A stretch of 64,000 nt of DNA from Himantopus leucocephalus (GCA_003993805.1 RSEF01000006.1:25409200-25473199); one strand, 5' to 3'; shown: positions 1 through 12,365, numbered from the stretch's first letter. Made by a program: numbers and translations. The notes: a model not told the origin generated them from the letters alone.

Positions 1-282
1 TTCCTCTAATTTTTTTAAGCAGCATTAAGAGGCTCTTGGAATAAGATTCTCATCTAATTCGCTTCCCTGCCTCATTCAAAGACTAGATAAGAAGGGAGCA
101 CAGAAACTGGCACAATATCTCCACCTTTGTTATTTAGCTGTGCTGATACTTTTAAAAGCATGCATTGGACTTCTGTTTACTTTTAATGGCCACTCAAGCT
201 GTCCTTTCTGAGGGCTGCCAGTGTCCAGTGTGGTACCTGGTGCTCACAGACATCTGTGTATGCTCTCCGCCGTTCCTCTTAG

Positions 283-394
283 CACAGTGACGTAGTCTGT
301 GGGAACCATGGCCTGCACAAGCACTTGCTGGTTCAGGCAGAAGTCCAACTCATTTGTTGTCCTTCAAGATACTTTCATAAAGGTGCTTTGCTGG
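283..394 (+). CDS. Weak candidate exon near the window start
   Basis: A pyrimidine-rich acceptor (GCTCTCCGCCGTTCCTCTTAG) precedes 112 nt that are open in one frame only (37 codons, starting HSDVVCGNHGLHKHLL and ending RYFHKGALL). A fair donor (TTGCTGG|GTAAGC) follows, leaving phase 1. I found no next exon that convincingly continues phase 1: a segment at 724-784 (acceptor CAGTAG, donor GTAAGT) is phase 0 on entry. An open frame of this length is common by chance, so the call rests on the splice signals alone. Product unknown. Confidence 0.15.
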
Positions 395-3300
395 GTAAGC
401 AAAACATTTTTCTGAATAGGCATATATCCAGTAAGCACCCAAAGCCACAATGCAGAGGATGCTGTGCTGGCAAACAGTCCTGGAGGTCAAGGATGTCCTT
501 CAGATGGACACGTTCACATCTCTGAGCCTGCAGATTCGGCAACTGCAGTGACTTCAGGTGGTTACTGTAATGTGGCACAGGAAAATTAAGCACAAAACCT
601 GAATAAAACTTTTCTCAGGCTAATATAGAAGAGCAATGTGATTTAAGGTAACATGAGAAAAGCTGCCTTTTCCTCTCCTTTATTTTAGTGTGTGCTGTTA
701 TTTTATCTGTGTGGTCTCAGTAGCGCAGAGGACTGTCAAGGATTAGAGAAACTGTACACCAGTGGCTCCTCATGTTGCTGAGAAGTAAGTAAATCCTTCT
801 AAGATTGGTGGGCCAAGTAGCAACACTGTGAGGAGAGTGTCCTCTTCTTATTTCATGTTGGTGACTAGCATAAGTTTAGCTGACCTTCCAGGGTGGATGG
901 GAGATGTCATCTTGTGTATCATTTTGCGTCTTTGAGTTGAGAACCCCGTGGGAACTGGTGCTTGTTATAGTGGAGAAAGACTAGTGGGAAGCTTCATTTG
1001 GTGCTGTTGATGTCACTTAGAGGGCAGGGTCCATTGCTTGGCAGGAAGCATGTGTTTGACCTTTCACAAAGCTATGGTCTTCATGCTGGTGGTCATTAAT
1101 TCCATTCCTTTTAAGGCAGTGGTGAGATTATCTTGATGTCTGAACCCTCCTTGGCTCCTGCCAGATAGCACTGACCTGGGTGTAGTCTGGAGCCTGTTCG
1201 TCTAAATGTAACTATCTTCTCCTGGCAGTCTGTGGGGATCCGGTGTCCGTTCTTGTATTGTTTGTTCTTGTCAGCTGTCTCTGTAGTTGTCAGGTTGTGT
1301 TGACACACCTTTCCTCTTCGCTATGGAGAGATCTAAGCAGCTCTGGCCTTGCGTGGCTCCTTGTTCTCTTTGGTGATCCCCACAGGCTAGTGTTGAGTAA
1401 CTCTTCTGCCCTGAGACTGCCCGCCGCCTTTGCCACGGTACTGGCGTACTTGAAATTGAGAGGTGCATAAACTAGACCTCTCATTGAACCGCTCCCTCTC
1501 CTCTATTTTGAACAGGTATGCTCTAAAATTCATTTCTCTTAAGTTCTGTTGGAAGCTTCTTCTGTGTTAGATGTGTTGTATTCCTTGGTTTACTTGGCTA
1601 GCTGGCCATCTAGGGATGCTTAGCTGAAATTACCCCGTGGAGCGTGCTTCACCTGTCCTGTATTGGAATGAGTCTTGTTTGGAAACAGATCGAGCAATTT
1701 GTGCATGTAGAGAAGGTGGAAGTTAGCTTCAAGCCTGTTGTTGGGGATAACCATTTTATCTTTTCCTCTGAGCCATCAGCACTCAACTGTCCCTTTCCCA
1801 GCAGCAGTCCCTGCACAGCTCTGATATGGTCCCTCATACCCCCAGCTTGTAAGTCTAGTCAAAATGGTAGGAGGTCAAGCCTCAGGGTTTTAGTTGGCAG
1901 AGGTGACAAAAACTGGCATCAAGACAAGCCTGTTTTGTTTAAACTACGCGCAGCAGTCCATTGAAATGGCCGTGGTACTGCAGCATCTGTCGCTGCGAGG
2001 GGGATCTCCTTTTGGTTTTTTCCTATTTGCAAGATTTTCTCTTGGTATTTGGATTATTTCCAGAGCTTCAGGTTATTGTGTTCTGTGCGTAATTATGTGA
2101 TAACGATACCAGTTAACACTGCTTCCTTAGAAACTGACCTCTGCAGGGTCTAAGTGAGGGTGAAAGTGCATTTTGCATGTTTGCATCCTGTATGGTGCAA
2201 GTAGTTTCTGATATGACTTAAGTAACTGAGTGGCAAAGCGAAGGCTTAGTGTACAGCTTGCCTCTTTCACAGCAATTGATGCATGTGAGAAGTGTTCAGA
2301 AATTACTTTGAACTTGAGTGAAAAGCTGCTGATGTGGAAGAAGGTGCTTGCCCCTCTGTAATGGCAAATACTTGGAATCCTGTTCCTTTAGGGCAACTGT
2401 TCTCTGACTAGTCATTGCTAGAAAATCTTTGTTGGCTATAAAATGGTGTAACATTGTAGGTGCCTTGGCTAAAGGTAGGAAGAAGCACACCTATTAAATT
2501 GTTACCATGCTAGAAAGCAAGCATCTTGGCAATCTGCTTTGCCAAGTACTGACCCTACTGACTCAACTGTCCTTATTTTGCAAGTTCAAAGCTGATAACA
2601 TAGATGCTGACTCCGAGTTCCACAGAGATGACTCAGACATGATTTCTGTTAATAATCAGATAAAATTGATATAGTGGCTATGAATAAACACAAATATATT
2701 CCACTTAAAACAGAGGAATTCAGAGTTTGAATCCAATTGCTTATCTTGGAGCTTTGGCAATGTCCTAGGTAAGCCTAATTAGAAATGTTAATAAATATTG
2801 CAGGTTTAAATTCACCTTTAATCCTGGGTACAGGATGGAATATTGGGGGGAGGGGAACCAAACCAAAAAGCAAGTTGCAGGAACTTGGGGACTACTTGGA
2901 AGACATCTGCTTATTGGTGGTGGTGGGGAAATTACTCTGAGAATATAGAGCTTCTGTGCTGTAAACTGCATGGATTGATTCAGTTGTGAAGGCATGCCCT
3001 GAATTTGGGGCAGGATAGGAGGGGACCATCATACGCTCAAGGGTTTTCATGGAGTTGCACGTGCAAATAATCAGCCCTTCCATGGAAATGATGGGGGTTA
3101 ATCCTGCCCCCAGACTTGCACAGCCAGTCAGACCTCCCATAGGAACAAAGAAGGTGCTCTTGCTCTTCAGACACCTTTAGTTGAAGACGATGCTGTAGGT
3201 TTTGTAGTCACTCAACTCCCTTTTAATTCTAAAAATAATGCAAAGAAACTTACTTTTTCCTCTTTTTCTGGGAATAAAGTACAGTGTGCAATTTACATCT

Positions 3301-4711
3301 TAATTTTTGGTGGGTGTCGTTCAAAAACAGGCCTCTGCCAAGCAGTGTCCGAACTTTTTTGTTGCCGAATACTCTGAACTCCATAGGCAGCCTTTAAGTA
3401 GCTCGTCAACCACTAACCATTCCTATTATAAAATACGTTGATAAGCAAAGCTAAGCCGGGGAAAAAATAAACTCTGACTGGAGTTGAATGTCCTTAAGAA
3501 TAATGAGGGATTTTTGTTGATTTGTCTTATCTGCATTGTGTTACACAGGAACAGTATCAAATCCATAGCAATGCCACCAATTTGTCAGACTATTGATCAT
3601 CTACTTCACGTGACTTCCTGCAAGCAGAGCAAGAAGTGACTACAAGGTCACTGAAAAGCAAAGCAGTCTTAATTTAAGTGATGACTTCTGCATAGTATCT
3701 GTGATGTTAAGGAATGAGTTCATGTAATAATTACACTACAGTTCAGAATGGAAAAGGTCTGGCAGTCAACACTGCGAGTTAAGGATGCATCTCCTTAATT
3801 TACAGATCGGCTATTGATAAGAGATAAGCAGGGAAAACTGACCCTCTAACTATTTATTCCTTCTCTTTATCCTGTAAGATGACTTTGTGGCTTCGCTGTT
3901 GGCCTTGTTGCACGGTGAAACACTGCCTGCAAACTTGTATTGACTAGGAAGGTGGGGGAGCAGGAAAGTGTACGTACTTCACTTGTTAGGACGTTCTACA
4001 AATGGTTTAACAGCTTGTCTCCATCAGTTCTTCCAAATTGCTCTGATGCTTCTATGGGAATGTTGGTACTGAGGAGGGGGAAAAGTGCTGAAGAAAATAT
4101 TAAGACTCGCATCTATTTGCAGCACTTTGGAATAAGGGAAGTTATTTTTCTCTGCTTCCAGTTTTCTGCTCTTTCAGGCCACTTGGAGGGAGTTATGTCA
4201 GTCATGCACATGTGCTCGTGTTCAGGACTGGGCTGGGGTCATGATCACAGTCATGTTCTGTTGGGGCAACGTGCAAATTAACCCTGCTTTGATAGCCCAC
4301 ATCAAATAAGAAGGCATATTTCATGCCTTTCTGGGCACAAGTACAGCAAATCTCCTCACCTTCTTTTCCAACAGGGCTGGAAATCTGCTGTGACAGAAGC
4401 CTGTCTTGTAGCAAAGTAGTTGTATTTGTAGCAGCTAGGGGACTGGCTGTGTTGGCCTCTCTTGCTTAGAAGCCTGGAGATGGTCTGAATTTTTGTCTGA
4501 CTTGAACGCAAAAGCAATACTGATCTTATTTTAAGATTGTGCACAAGAGAAAGGAGGTGATGAATCTTCACCCTGATACTTCTGGGCTGGCTTCGCTTCC
4601 AACGTGTGGGTTCTAAATGCAATTGGTGTGGGAGCTGTGTCAAAATGCTGTTGCCTTCTGCTGGACATCCTCATTTGCTGAAAAGAGGTTGCTAATTTTA
4701 CGCTTGTGAAA

Positions 4712-4729
4712 TTCTCATGATCATGAGAA
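4712..4729. repeat. 18-bp perfect palindrome
   Basis: TTCTCATGATCATGAGAA is a perfect inverted repeat without spacer, in AT-rich DNA 0.3 kb upstream of the p53-like element. No specific factor is assigned. Confidence 0.7.
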
Positions 4730-5018
4730 ATAAAAACAATGCTTTTTTTTCATTGGATAACGAGCAACAGGCTTGTGTGGATATTCAAATGTTAAGCCTT
4801 ACTTGGAAGGGAATGTAGCGATGCCATGTCTTAGGCACGAGGTTCCAGCTGCTCTTTTCCCTCCATTCCCACAAATTCCTCCTCTGATAGAGAACTAGAT
4901 CTGCTCACAGTCATAGCCTGTTGTGCTAGGAGGCCTCTTAGTCATAACTGACATTGCTGCGGTGACAACGTCTGTCATGACTGTCCAAGCTTATGCCATT
5001 TTGATAGACCAACTCACA

Positions 5019-5042
5019 AAACATGCTTACATAAGCATGTTC
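5019..5042. promoter_or_regulatory. p53-type response element (two perfect half-sites)
   Basis: AAACATGCTT (5019-5028) and AAGCATGTTC (5033-5042) each fit the p53-family half-site RRRCWWGYYY at every position and are separated by 4 bp, within the range accepted for p53/p63/p73 elements. The same bases form a 10-bp inverted repeat (5020-5041) with a 2-bp centre. Occupancy cannot be judged from sequence. Confidence 0.5.
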
Positions 5043-6520
5043 TGGAACACTGAAAGCAACTCATCTTCATGAAGCAGTGGGTAGGAGTCCTAATGTTTCA
5101 GTGGACAAGATTAACTTCAATGTCAGAAATAGCTGTTCTTCTAAAGGAGGGGATTTATCAAAATCACTCAACCTACCTTGTGCTTAAGGACCTGTTTTTA
5201 AACAGAAATAGCTCCATGAATATTCACTACTTGCATCTGGTCTGTTGTCCTTGTTGTATGTCCAAACACAGCAGCTTGTTCTTGTGAATCATTTGAATTT
5301 TGCAGAGTTCTGGTTGACGTTGTTTCCTGACTCCTTTTCTTCACCCACCAAACACTCGGCAGCGGCACTGAAGTACAAATCTGACCCCTCAGGAGCACTG
5401 TTGCGTTCCAGCTTGGCAATGGTTGTACACAAGTCAGCAGGGAAATAAAGATGATCTCTGAGTTTTGGTGCTAATAGAGCATTGTCCTGACCTTGTAATT
5501 CCAAATTTCAGAACAAATACCTCTAGTCAGCCTCATCATTAATTGAAACAATTGCTGTTGGTATGATCTAGCAGTAATAATCATCTCATGATCGGCTGGA
5601 ACATTACTGCTAACATAACTGCTAATTGGTAACTCGGTTAAGCAGAGCGCTACCACGGGGATGTGTGCTCAGTGAAGCATGTCCTGATGCTGACAGCCGT
5701 TCATGGTTGATAGGAATACTTTGCTATCCCTGTACATGAGTGTGTGCTCCCGTTCACTTCTCTTGGTGCCAAAATGGCTTAAAAGGGGAGTCCAAGAGGG
5801 AGATGATCCTGACACTGCTGTATTTTCTCTTTGTAGATTGACTGCACAGTAACATAAAGACAGCAGATACTAATCTCTGCAAACATTGTGTTGAAACTCT
5901 TACCCATACTGATCTTTATAAACCAAATTGTTTTCCAGTTATTTGTGCTGAGCTTCCAACAAGGCACGCCACAGAGCTGGTTGGCTGACTAGTCCCAGTC
6001 ACAGCCTGAGAGGAGTAGACTTCCCTAGTGTACAGACAGCAGCTAAACTTGCTCCGCGTACCTGGGAAATGCAGTTTCTAGTGCTGTCAGATCCCTTAAG
6101 GGAAATCTCAGGTAATTGAACAAAGTTCTAGCTGGTTACTGGTTTGAGACATGTTGGTAGGTTTTTTTTTTTTAAAAACTGAAGAGGCCATGTGAGCAAG
6201 TTTTTGTTGCAGGACACTTACTGTACTGTCTGCTTGTACTGTGAAAAACTTGAGGTATGCAAGAAAAACTGCAGAAAAGTATGTCTAGAGGTCTTTGTTG
6301 CATGTCTGGCACTACTAGGAAGGCCTCTCTGCCACTGAAAAATGGACCTTAACTGTCCTTTAAAAAACCATAAAAAATCTGTGGCTCTCAAACCAGCTTG
6401 TCAGTTCTTCCTGGAAAAAGCAGCATTTAGATCAGGTATATATTTTGCACAGCACGTCTTGATGTGTCCTGCCTGATTCATTGTGGAGATAGAAGCGCGT
6501 CCGATGTGCCTTCTGCATAG

Positions 6521-6598
6521 TGGCAGTGCTTGCTCAGCGCGCTGCCGCTGCGAGCTGGGCTGCAGGTGATGGCTGCACTGAAGCTCCCCAACGTCCTG
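6521..6598 (+). CDS. Candidate internal coding exon, unknown protein
   Basis: A 78-nt segment lies between an acceptor (GTGCCTTCTGCATAG|TGG) and a donor (GTCCTG|GTGAGA). In the first frame it is open for exactly 26 codons and reads WQCLLSALPLRAGLQVMAAL and then KLPNVL; the TAG of the acceptor is the in-frame stop just upstream. Codon third positions are mostly G or C, and the stretch from 6494 to 6555 is locally CpG-rich, both unlike the AT-rich flanks and as seen in bird exons. Phase would be 0 in and 0 out. The peptide is hydrophobic and leucine-rich; I do not recognise its family. A second open frame (AVLAQRAAAASWAAG...) exists, so the frame is not certain. The polypyrimidine tract before the acceptor is weak. 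It could instead be a CpG-rich regulatory segment. Confidence 0.3.
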
Positions 6599-7261
6599 GT
6601 GAGAAACCTGGGTGTCTGGGTTTTTTCTTGTGTTTTGTTTTTCCTGCTTGGGCTGTCTCTTTGTCTTCCTTCTTATGTGTCGCGTTGGGGAGCAAGGTGT
6701 TTTATTTTTGTGGGGAAAGGAAGGGGAAGAGGCAAACTGTAGCTGATTTATCAAAAAGTACCCGGAGTGTTTAAGCTTTGCTCACCATTGCACTATTTGC
6801 TGTGCCTGGTTACATTCCCACAGCTTAACTGAGACTGTGGAGCTTTTATTAGTAATTAGCTCGTTGTGGCTTTAGGGCTTTCAGACACGAGTAGTTGTTT
6901 TCATTGGGGGTATTAATTATGAATCACAAACCTGTAAACAGCTATAGCCAAGAATGTGCACGTTTGCAGATATGACTGTTTTGCTGTTCAGCCCTGGGTT
7001 AGCTCTGCACTGCCCTCATTGTTGTTGCAGAGAAGTGTATGGAAAACATGTTTTTAACCTCCTAGATGCTATTGAGTTCCTGCATAGCAGTCTGTAAAAC
7101 TGTGGGAAAAGCAGCCCGCTCACTTGCTTTCTAAGCAATCTGTTTTAAATATGATGGTTTGAACAGGTTAAAGCAAGGACTTTGAGAGCCCACTTTTCAA
7201 AAGGCCCTGCTTTTAAGATCTTCTTATAAATACACTTAAAAATTATTTGACTTGAATCTTC

Positions 7262-7278
7262 GGGGTGGGGGGGTGGGG
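7262..7278 (+). other. G-quadruplex motif
   Basis: GGGGTGGGGGGGTGGGG gives four G-tracts of at least three with single-base loops (the middle run of seven splits as GGG-G-GGG), satisfying the standard G3+N1-7 rule on the plus strand. It lies between candidate exons of the putative 5' gene. Confidence 0.7.
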
Positions 7279-9680
7279 AAGTGTTTACACAAGACAGTCT
7301 TACCAGCTCAGCGTCACTGGTGCTGGCTTTTTTTCCAGTGTTGTTTTCCTGATTTTCTACAAGTACCTGAATAAGAAAGCAAATTAAATTCTCTTTCTGT
7401 CAAAGCTGATAGCAAATCTTCCTTTTAATTCAGTGGAGCTTAGATTTTCTTCTTTAATGTGGGATAAGCTTGCTCACCGCTCAAAGAAAAAGGATCCTTA
7501 TATACCAGGGGTCTCGGAAGGCTCCTAACGGCCTCTTGTGGCTGTTGAGATTGGGCAAGATAGAGTGGATAGCAGGGACTCAGGTTAGAGAGCTAGTAGA
7601 GATGATGGCATATCTGGATTTCTGCTGTGGAAATAGTCTCTGACCACGTGGGATGAATAGCTCTTGACCAGTGGATTCATCAATAAAAAAGAGAGGAGGA
7701 AAAAAACCCCACAACCAAACAACCCAAACCAGGATAACTGCTTTTTATAATTCTCTGGTCATGATTGTGAGAAAGCAAGAGGTATTTTAATGCATGTGCT
7801 GTTGTCGTCTGACAAAAAGAGCTGCTGTTTGGGGAAGAATAGTACTGCCCTTTGCTAGCTGTCCTTTCGTCATGAGAAAAGCTGTATCTTCGTCTCTTAG
7901 ACCCTGCTTTGTGTGCAGCCCGTGAGAAACTCTGTGCTAGACTTAGGTTTTGAGGGACACAAGACGACTAATCAGTGGTGCTAGGCTTGCTCTTTTTCCC
8001 AGTACGTTCCCTCTTCCCTGCCACTTGCTCTTCTTTTGATTTTTACTAAGAACTCTCCCAGTACCGGTCTAACAACGGGGGAAAAAACCACCCCAACCTT
8101 GACAAACTAATTTTGTAGAGGTAATGAAAACTGAATCAGAAGTTGGCTTTTGAGAAGTAATTTTCTTGGTCAAATTCTTGAGGCACTTTCATTATTGCTA
8201 ATTTCCTTTCTTTAAATGTGTTTTGTGGTGGGATATAGGAGGAAACACAGAAGATGTATGTTAGATAATTTGGTTTTTATTGCAAGGTCTTTGTCTGCTT
8301 TAGATTTATATAAAAGGATAGGGGAAGGTGTTTTTATCCAATCTTCTCTCCTCCCCTTCCAAGTTAAGAAACAGATGGTCTGACCTGTGTAAGGCTTTAA
8401 GTGTTGGAATTGGCATCAGTGTCTTCTCAAGGATTATTTTTAAAAAAACAAAACCCAGGAAGCATAGTGTCTTTGCTCAGTGTGAAAGCTGGTCTGTACA
8501 AAAATAGCAGGCTCACAATATGTGACTGAGATGATTCCCCTGACCTAAATAAGGAAAGCGATTACCTGATATTTGAAATGTGGCTTTGCCTCTAGCGTTC
8601 CCTCCTGCTGTCAGGCAGTACTCGTACCTACCTTCCCTTCCCCCTGCCCATCACCATGCACTTCTCAGCAGTGTTGCAGCTTCAAATATCTCATAATTTA
8701 AGCCCATCTAAGTCCTATTACTTGAATGGCAGGGTGGGTGGTTGAAATGGGACTGGTTTCATAGTTATGTGTGCACCAGGAAAGAAACTGATGGAGACTT
8801 GTTGATGGTGGAAGGTATCTGCCACATCTAATGTAGGTATAGATGGCCAGCCATGATTTTAAATTAGGCTGAGATTTGTTTCCTTTTTAAGTTTACGTTT
8901 CCTGAAAATGAAGGTAAGCTTATTGCTATTCTTGATCACAGGCAGTTAGATTAATAGTTTTCACAATGTGATGGAGCCCAAGACCAGCAGAAAATAGATT
9001 TTTGTTTTCTGTAACGGGTGTATTGATTTCAGAGTGTGATATTGTTGATGAGGAAGAAATGATCAAAACCGAAATCTGCTAGGTTTTATCGGTGGTGTCG
9101 CTTCAGTTAACGAGATTCTGGTTTGGATCTCAGAATCAAATCAAGCCTTCTCAGTACAGCGTAGCTAAACAATATTCCTGTTGTAAAACTTGTGCATAAC
9201 TTTTGGTCAAGAGAAAGAAGTTCCATAAAAATAGATCATAAAACAGTGTACTTTAATAAAAAAATGAAGCTGTCAGCTCTGCTAAGCAAACCCCAGTGGA
9301 ATATCTTTGGTGTGGTCCTTATTTGCATTTGTCGTTATGCTTCTTGGTAGTCTTTATGGATATGGTCATTGCTTTTACTGAATGAAATTATGGTAAGCCT
9401 TGCTCCTAATTTTTGCTGAACTTCTTTAACCTTGTTTAACCATTCCTGTCTGCATGGAGATGTTTGACCTGTCTTGGCCGGTGGCTAGCCTACAACATAT
9501 GTTTTGAACCTGCTTTTGCTCTTACCGCTTGCAGTACACTACAAAAAGGAACAGGAGAAATTTTGTGGGCTGGGTTATTCCATTAGTAGCCATACATCAC
9601 CTTGGCCTGTGAACTGAGCTGCTGGGGGCCGGAGGAGCATCCTTGGGCAGGCTGCTGAGTGCTCGCTGCGTGCTCTTGTT

Positions 9681-9762
9681 CCCTGGGCGTCTGCTGTTGG
9701 CCCTGGGGAGAGAAGAGGTTCTGGGCTGGGGGATCTTTGATCTCACCGCTATTTCTACACAG
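9681..9762 (+). mobile_element. Ancient CR1/L3-like LINE 3' tail
   Basis: The stretch GGGCGTCTGCTGTTGGCCCT, followed by GAGAGAAGAGGTTCTGGGCT and GGGGGATCTTTGATCTCACC, resembles the conserved 3' end of old CR1/L3-type LINEs of amniotes. Those run GGCATCTG(C)..TTGGCCACTG, then a GACAGGAT.CTGGGCTAGATGGA segment and CTTTGGTCTGACCCAG. Similarity covers about 80 bp with several mismatches, in the plus orientation. The GC-rich sequence just upstream (9615-9680) may be more of the same element but cannot be aligned by eye. Confidence 0.5.
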
Positions 9763-10313
9763 CAGCCACTCAGCTCTGCTTAAGCTGAAAGCATAACTCT
9801 GTTATTCTGGCTTAAAAGTGATGTTATGTGCTTGTTAAATAAGGCTGTGATGGCAGCGCAGGTGGAGAAGGGGGGTGGTTTACTCATTATTGCTGCTTTT
9901 CTAGAGGAGAATGTGAGAATTAAATAAGAATCCACAATTGGAGCAGTAATAGCTGTTTCCTGTCCTTTCCGATGCATCTTTATAACCTGCCGTAATCGCC
10001 ATGCTCTGTTCTGACTAAAGTGTGTCGTGTCACTTCTCATGTCCTTGTCTGTGTGTGCCATCTGTGGACAATTATCTTGCCTGCAACTGCTTCATCTGTT
10101 GGCGTTTCCTTAAACAAGAAAGTCTGTGGAAAAGTGTTCATTTTGTTGCTGCCTCCTTTAAAAAAAAAAAGAAGGAATATCTGGCACATCTCTAACCGAA
10201 GCCAAACAGTTGTTGAACAGGATGAAAACTGTTTGATCTTGCTTATGTTACAATATTTGCTGCCCTGAGCTGTTACGCTAAGAGCAACATTGGCTTTTGT
10301 TTCTACATGGCAG

Positions 10314-10414
10314 GCCTATACAGGCAGCTAGTGTGGTGGATAAATAACATGCTAATTGCAACAGAGCTTGACCCTTCAGCAGAAGTGGAGCTGGCTGCCT
10401 TCTTGTACTGCGAG
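10314..10414 (+). CDS. Candidate coding exon, unknown protein
   Basis: This is one of the best exon candidates in the window. The acceptor TGGCTTTTGTTTCTACATGGCAG has a fair pyrimidine tract and the donor TGCGAG|GTAAGA is strong. Only one of three frames is open: two bases complete a codon, then 33 codons follow, including VWWINNMLIATELDPSAEV and ELAAFLYCE. The donor leaves phase 0. Two further AGs (before 10324 and 10328) could serve as acceptors; the one at 10328 would give phase 0 entry and fit the 6.5-kb candidate. The amphipathic sequence looks helical (acidic SAEVELAAFL), as in alpha-solenoid proteins, but I do not recognise it. It is phase-compatible with the candidate terminal exon at 13.96 kb. 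The alternative is a chance open segment. Confidence 0.4.
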
Positions 10415-12345
10415 GTAAGAGTTTCCATATAGGCAGTTACCGCAGAGGAGTTAATGAGCTGTGAACGCGCACCTACCTTGCTTGTAGTTCATGGCTTGTG
10501 TCACAACTCTATCGGTGTAGCACGCATCATAACTTTCTCAACTCTCTGATCTTTGGGGTCACATCTGCGCCAGTGTTACACTTACATTACTATCTCTACG
10601 ATCATACTTGTTTGCAGGGAACACAAGTGTTTGGTATGACTTAAAGCCAGTCTTAGTAATTTTTGGTTTATATGAGAGAAGTCCCTCTTAGTGAAACAAG
10701 CAAACCTTTTTGCCTGAACTTTGGTCATGTTGGAGGTTTAATTTTGTTCACCTTCACTGTAGGATAATAAGTCTTACTAGAACTGAAAATAACTTTTGTG
10801 AAGACATTTAATGCAGGTGTGTATCTGCCACTCCATTTCAGACCTGGTGGTGAAAAGTGAGATTCTTGTTCCTGCCAGTTCATATGATCCTTGCTCCTAG
10901 CTGTAGAGAGACATCCACAGCCATAATACATTAACTTCGAAAGGAGAAGAGGAGTACAATTTAATGCAATGTGTTTTCATCAAAAAACATCTAGGACTGT
11001 TAGGGTGTATGCGGTGTTCTTCCACAATGATGTCTGGTTGCACGTGTGGAGGCTTTCAAGTTACTGTCAGACCTCTGTGGCATTTTGGAAGCCCACTTGT
11101 CCAGCTTTATAGACTATTCCTGTGTGTTGTGTTGTTGGGGGATTTGTATCTTTGCGGCTGCGGGGCTTTTGTGTAGCTTTTTTTGGGGTTTTTTTGCAAG
11201 CAGATAAGTAATGAGAAGACACTTATGGGGCTAGGGAGTGTCTTATGGGGCCAGCGGAGCTAGTATGTTTGAATGAATCTTGTTCATGGGGTGTTCTTTA
11301 ATCCCGTCAGGCATAGCTAGGAGGTCTGGCTTGGTAAAATTAACTATTCTGCCAAGGTTTTGAAGTCACTAATGTTTTTTGCCCTCTCTTAACTAACCCC
11401 ATTACACTTTCTGTAGTCTGGTTGTGCATTTGGGCAGGAAGCAGTACAAATCTGAAGAGGCAAGTAGTTCAGCCATTGAAAGGCAGGTCCCGGCATCATC
11501 TAGGATGAGGAAAGAGGGAGAGTGTTGAAACCAAGAATGCTTAGGAAAAGTTGGAGGGTTTAGAAGCAGGTCCCCTATGAAAGGCTCACAAGGATCTTCT
11601 TCTGTCTGTGTCTTGAATTAAGTGTGTGACATTAACTTTGAAGTGACTATGAAAATGAGATGAAAGTGAGAGGTCTGTCATTTTACAGTTGATGTGAGCT
11701 TTTCATTGAGTCTCTTGGAGGTGGGCCAAGGACAAACCATGAAATTCTTCAGCAGGACAGGCTCAGCTATTTCTTCTGTTTTGATGGAGAAACAGCTCTC
11801 GTGTGCAAGGCTTCTGCTGCTGAAGTTCACAAAGATTCCCTGCTGGAAAAGAGCTAAGACCGTTGCTGTCTCATTAGCCAAAACACTTTAATCCTCCTGC
11901 TAGACTACCTGCAGGTATGCCTTCAAGCGAAGTACATGTTCAACTTTGGCTAGGAACAGATGTTTGGAAAAATTAAGAAGATGCAGCGAGTGTGATTGTC
12001 CTAACACACAGAAACTGAGTCCCTGCCTGCCCTTCCCCTCCAGACCTTCAGTTTGATCCTCACTTACTGTTTAAATCATAGTGTGTTCTTACAGAATTAC
12101 TAATTAATTTATTCTGCTGAATTTATACCACTGTGACTGTAAGGATGTTAATGGGAGCTACTGCTGACTCACCTCTGCAACAAAGGAAAGATTTCCCCCC
12201 ATCCACAAGTATTCGGTGTCTTTTTGGAGGGCACCACAACAACTGTTCAAATTTTGGTGAGAAGCTACAGTGTTACAATAGCTTCTACTTAATTTCCATA
12301 GGAGCTACTTTCTAATGCTAATTTCACGCTTGACAAATACAGTCC

Positions 12346-12365
12346 CTTGTTGCCTAGGCAACAAG
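12346..12365. promoter_or_regulatory. Perfect RFX X-box palindrome
   Basis: CTTGTTGCCTAGGCAACAAG is a perfect 20-bp palindrome. Its core GTTGCCTAGGCAAC (12349-12362) matches the symmetrical X-box consensus GTTGCCNNGGCAAC bound by RFX dimers, which control ciliary and other genes. It lies in what would be the last intron of the candidate gene. No promoter is visible nearby, so an enhancer role would be inferred. Confidence 0.6.

Larger units (their letters stand above)
1463..6520. other. Intron-like or intergenic stretch
   Basis: Apart from the 18-bp palindrome at 4712 and the p53-type site at 5019, I see no gene, transposon or RNA. A 47-nt segment at 1803-1849 has a good acceptor (GTCCCTTTCCCAG) and a GTAAGT donor but no supported frame. 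Frames are short and of mixed composition. Confidence 0.5.

Noticed and set aside
724..784. 61-nt segment with CAGTAG acceptor and GTAAGT donor
   Set aside because: It is open in only one phase, which does not fit the candidate exon at 283-394, and the segment is too short to judge.
1229..1462. 78-codon open segment after a good acceptor (hydrophobic, VLVLFVLVSC...)
   Set aside because: The only donor keeping the frame is GTGCAT, which is poor, and the frame meets a stop two codons later.
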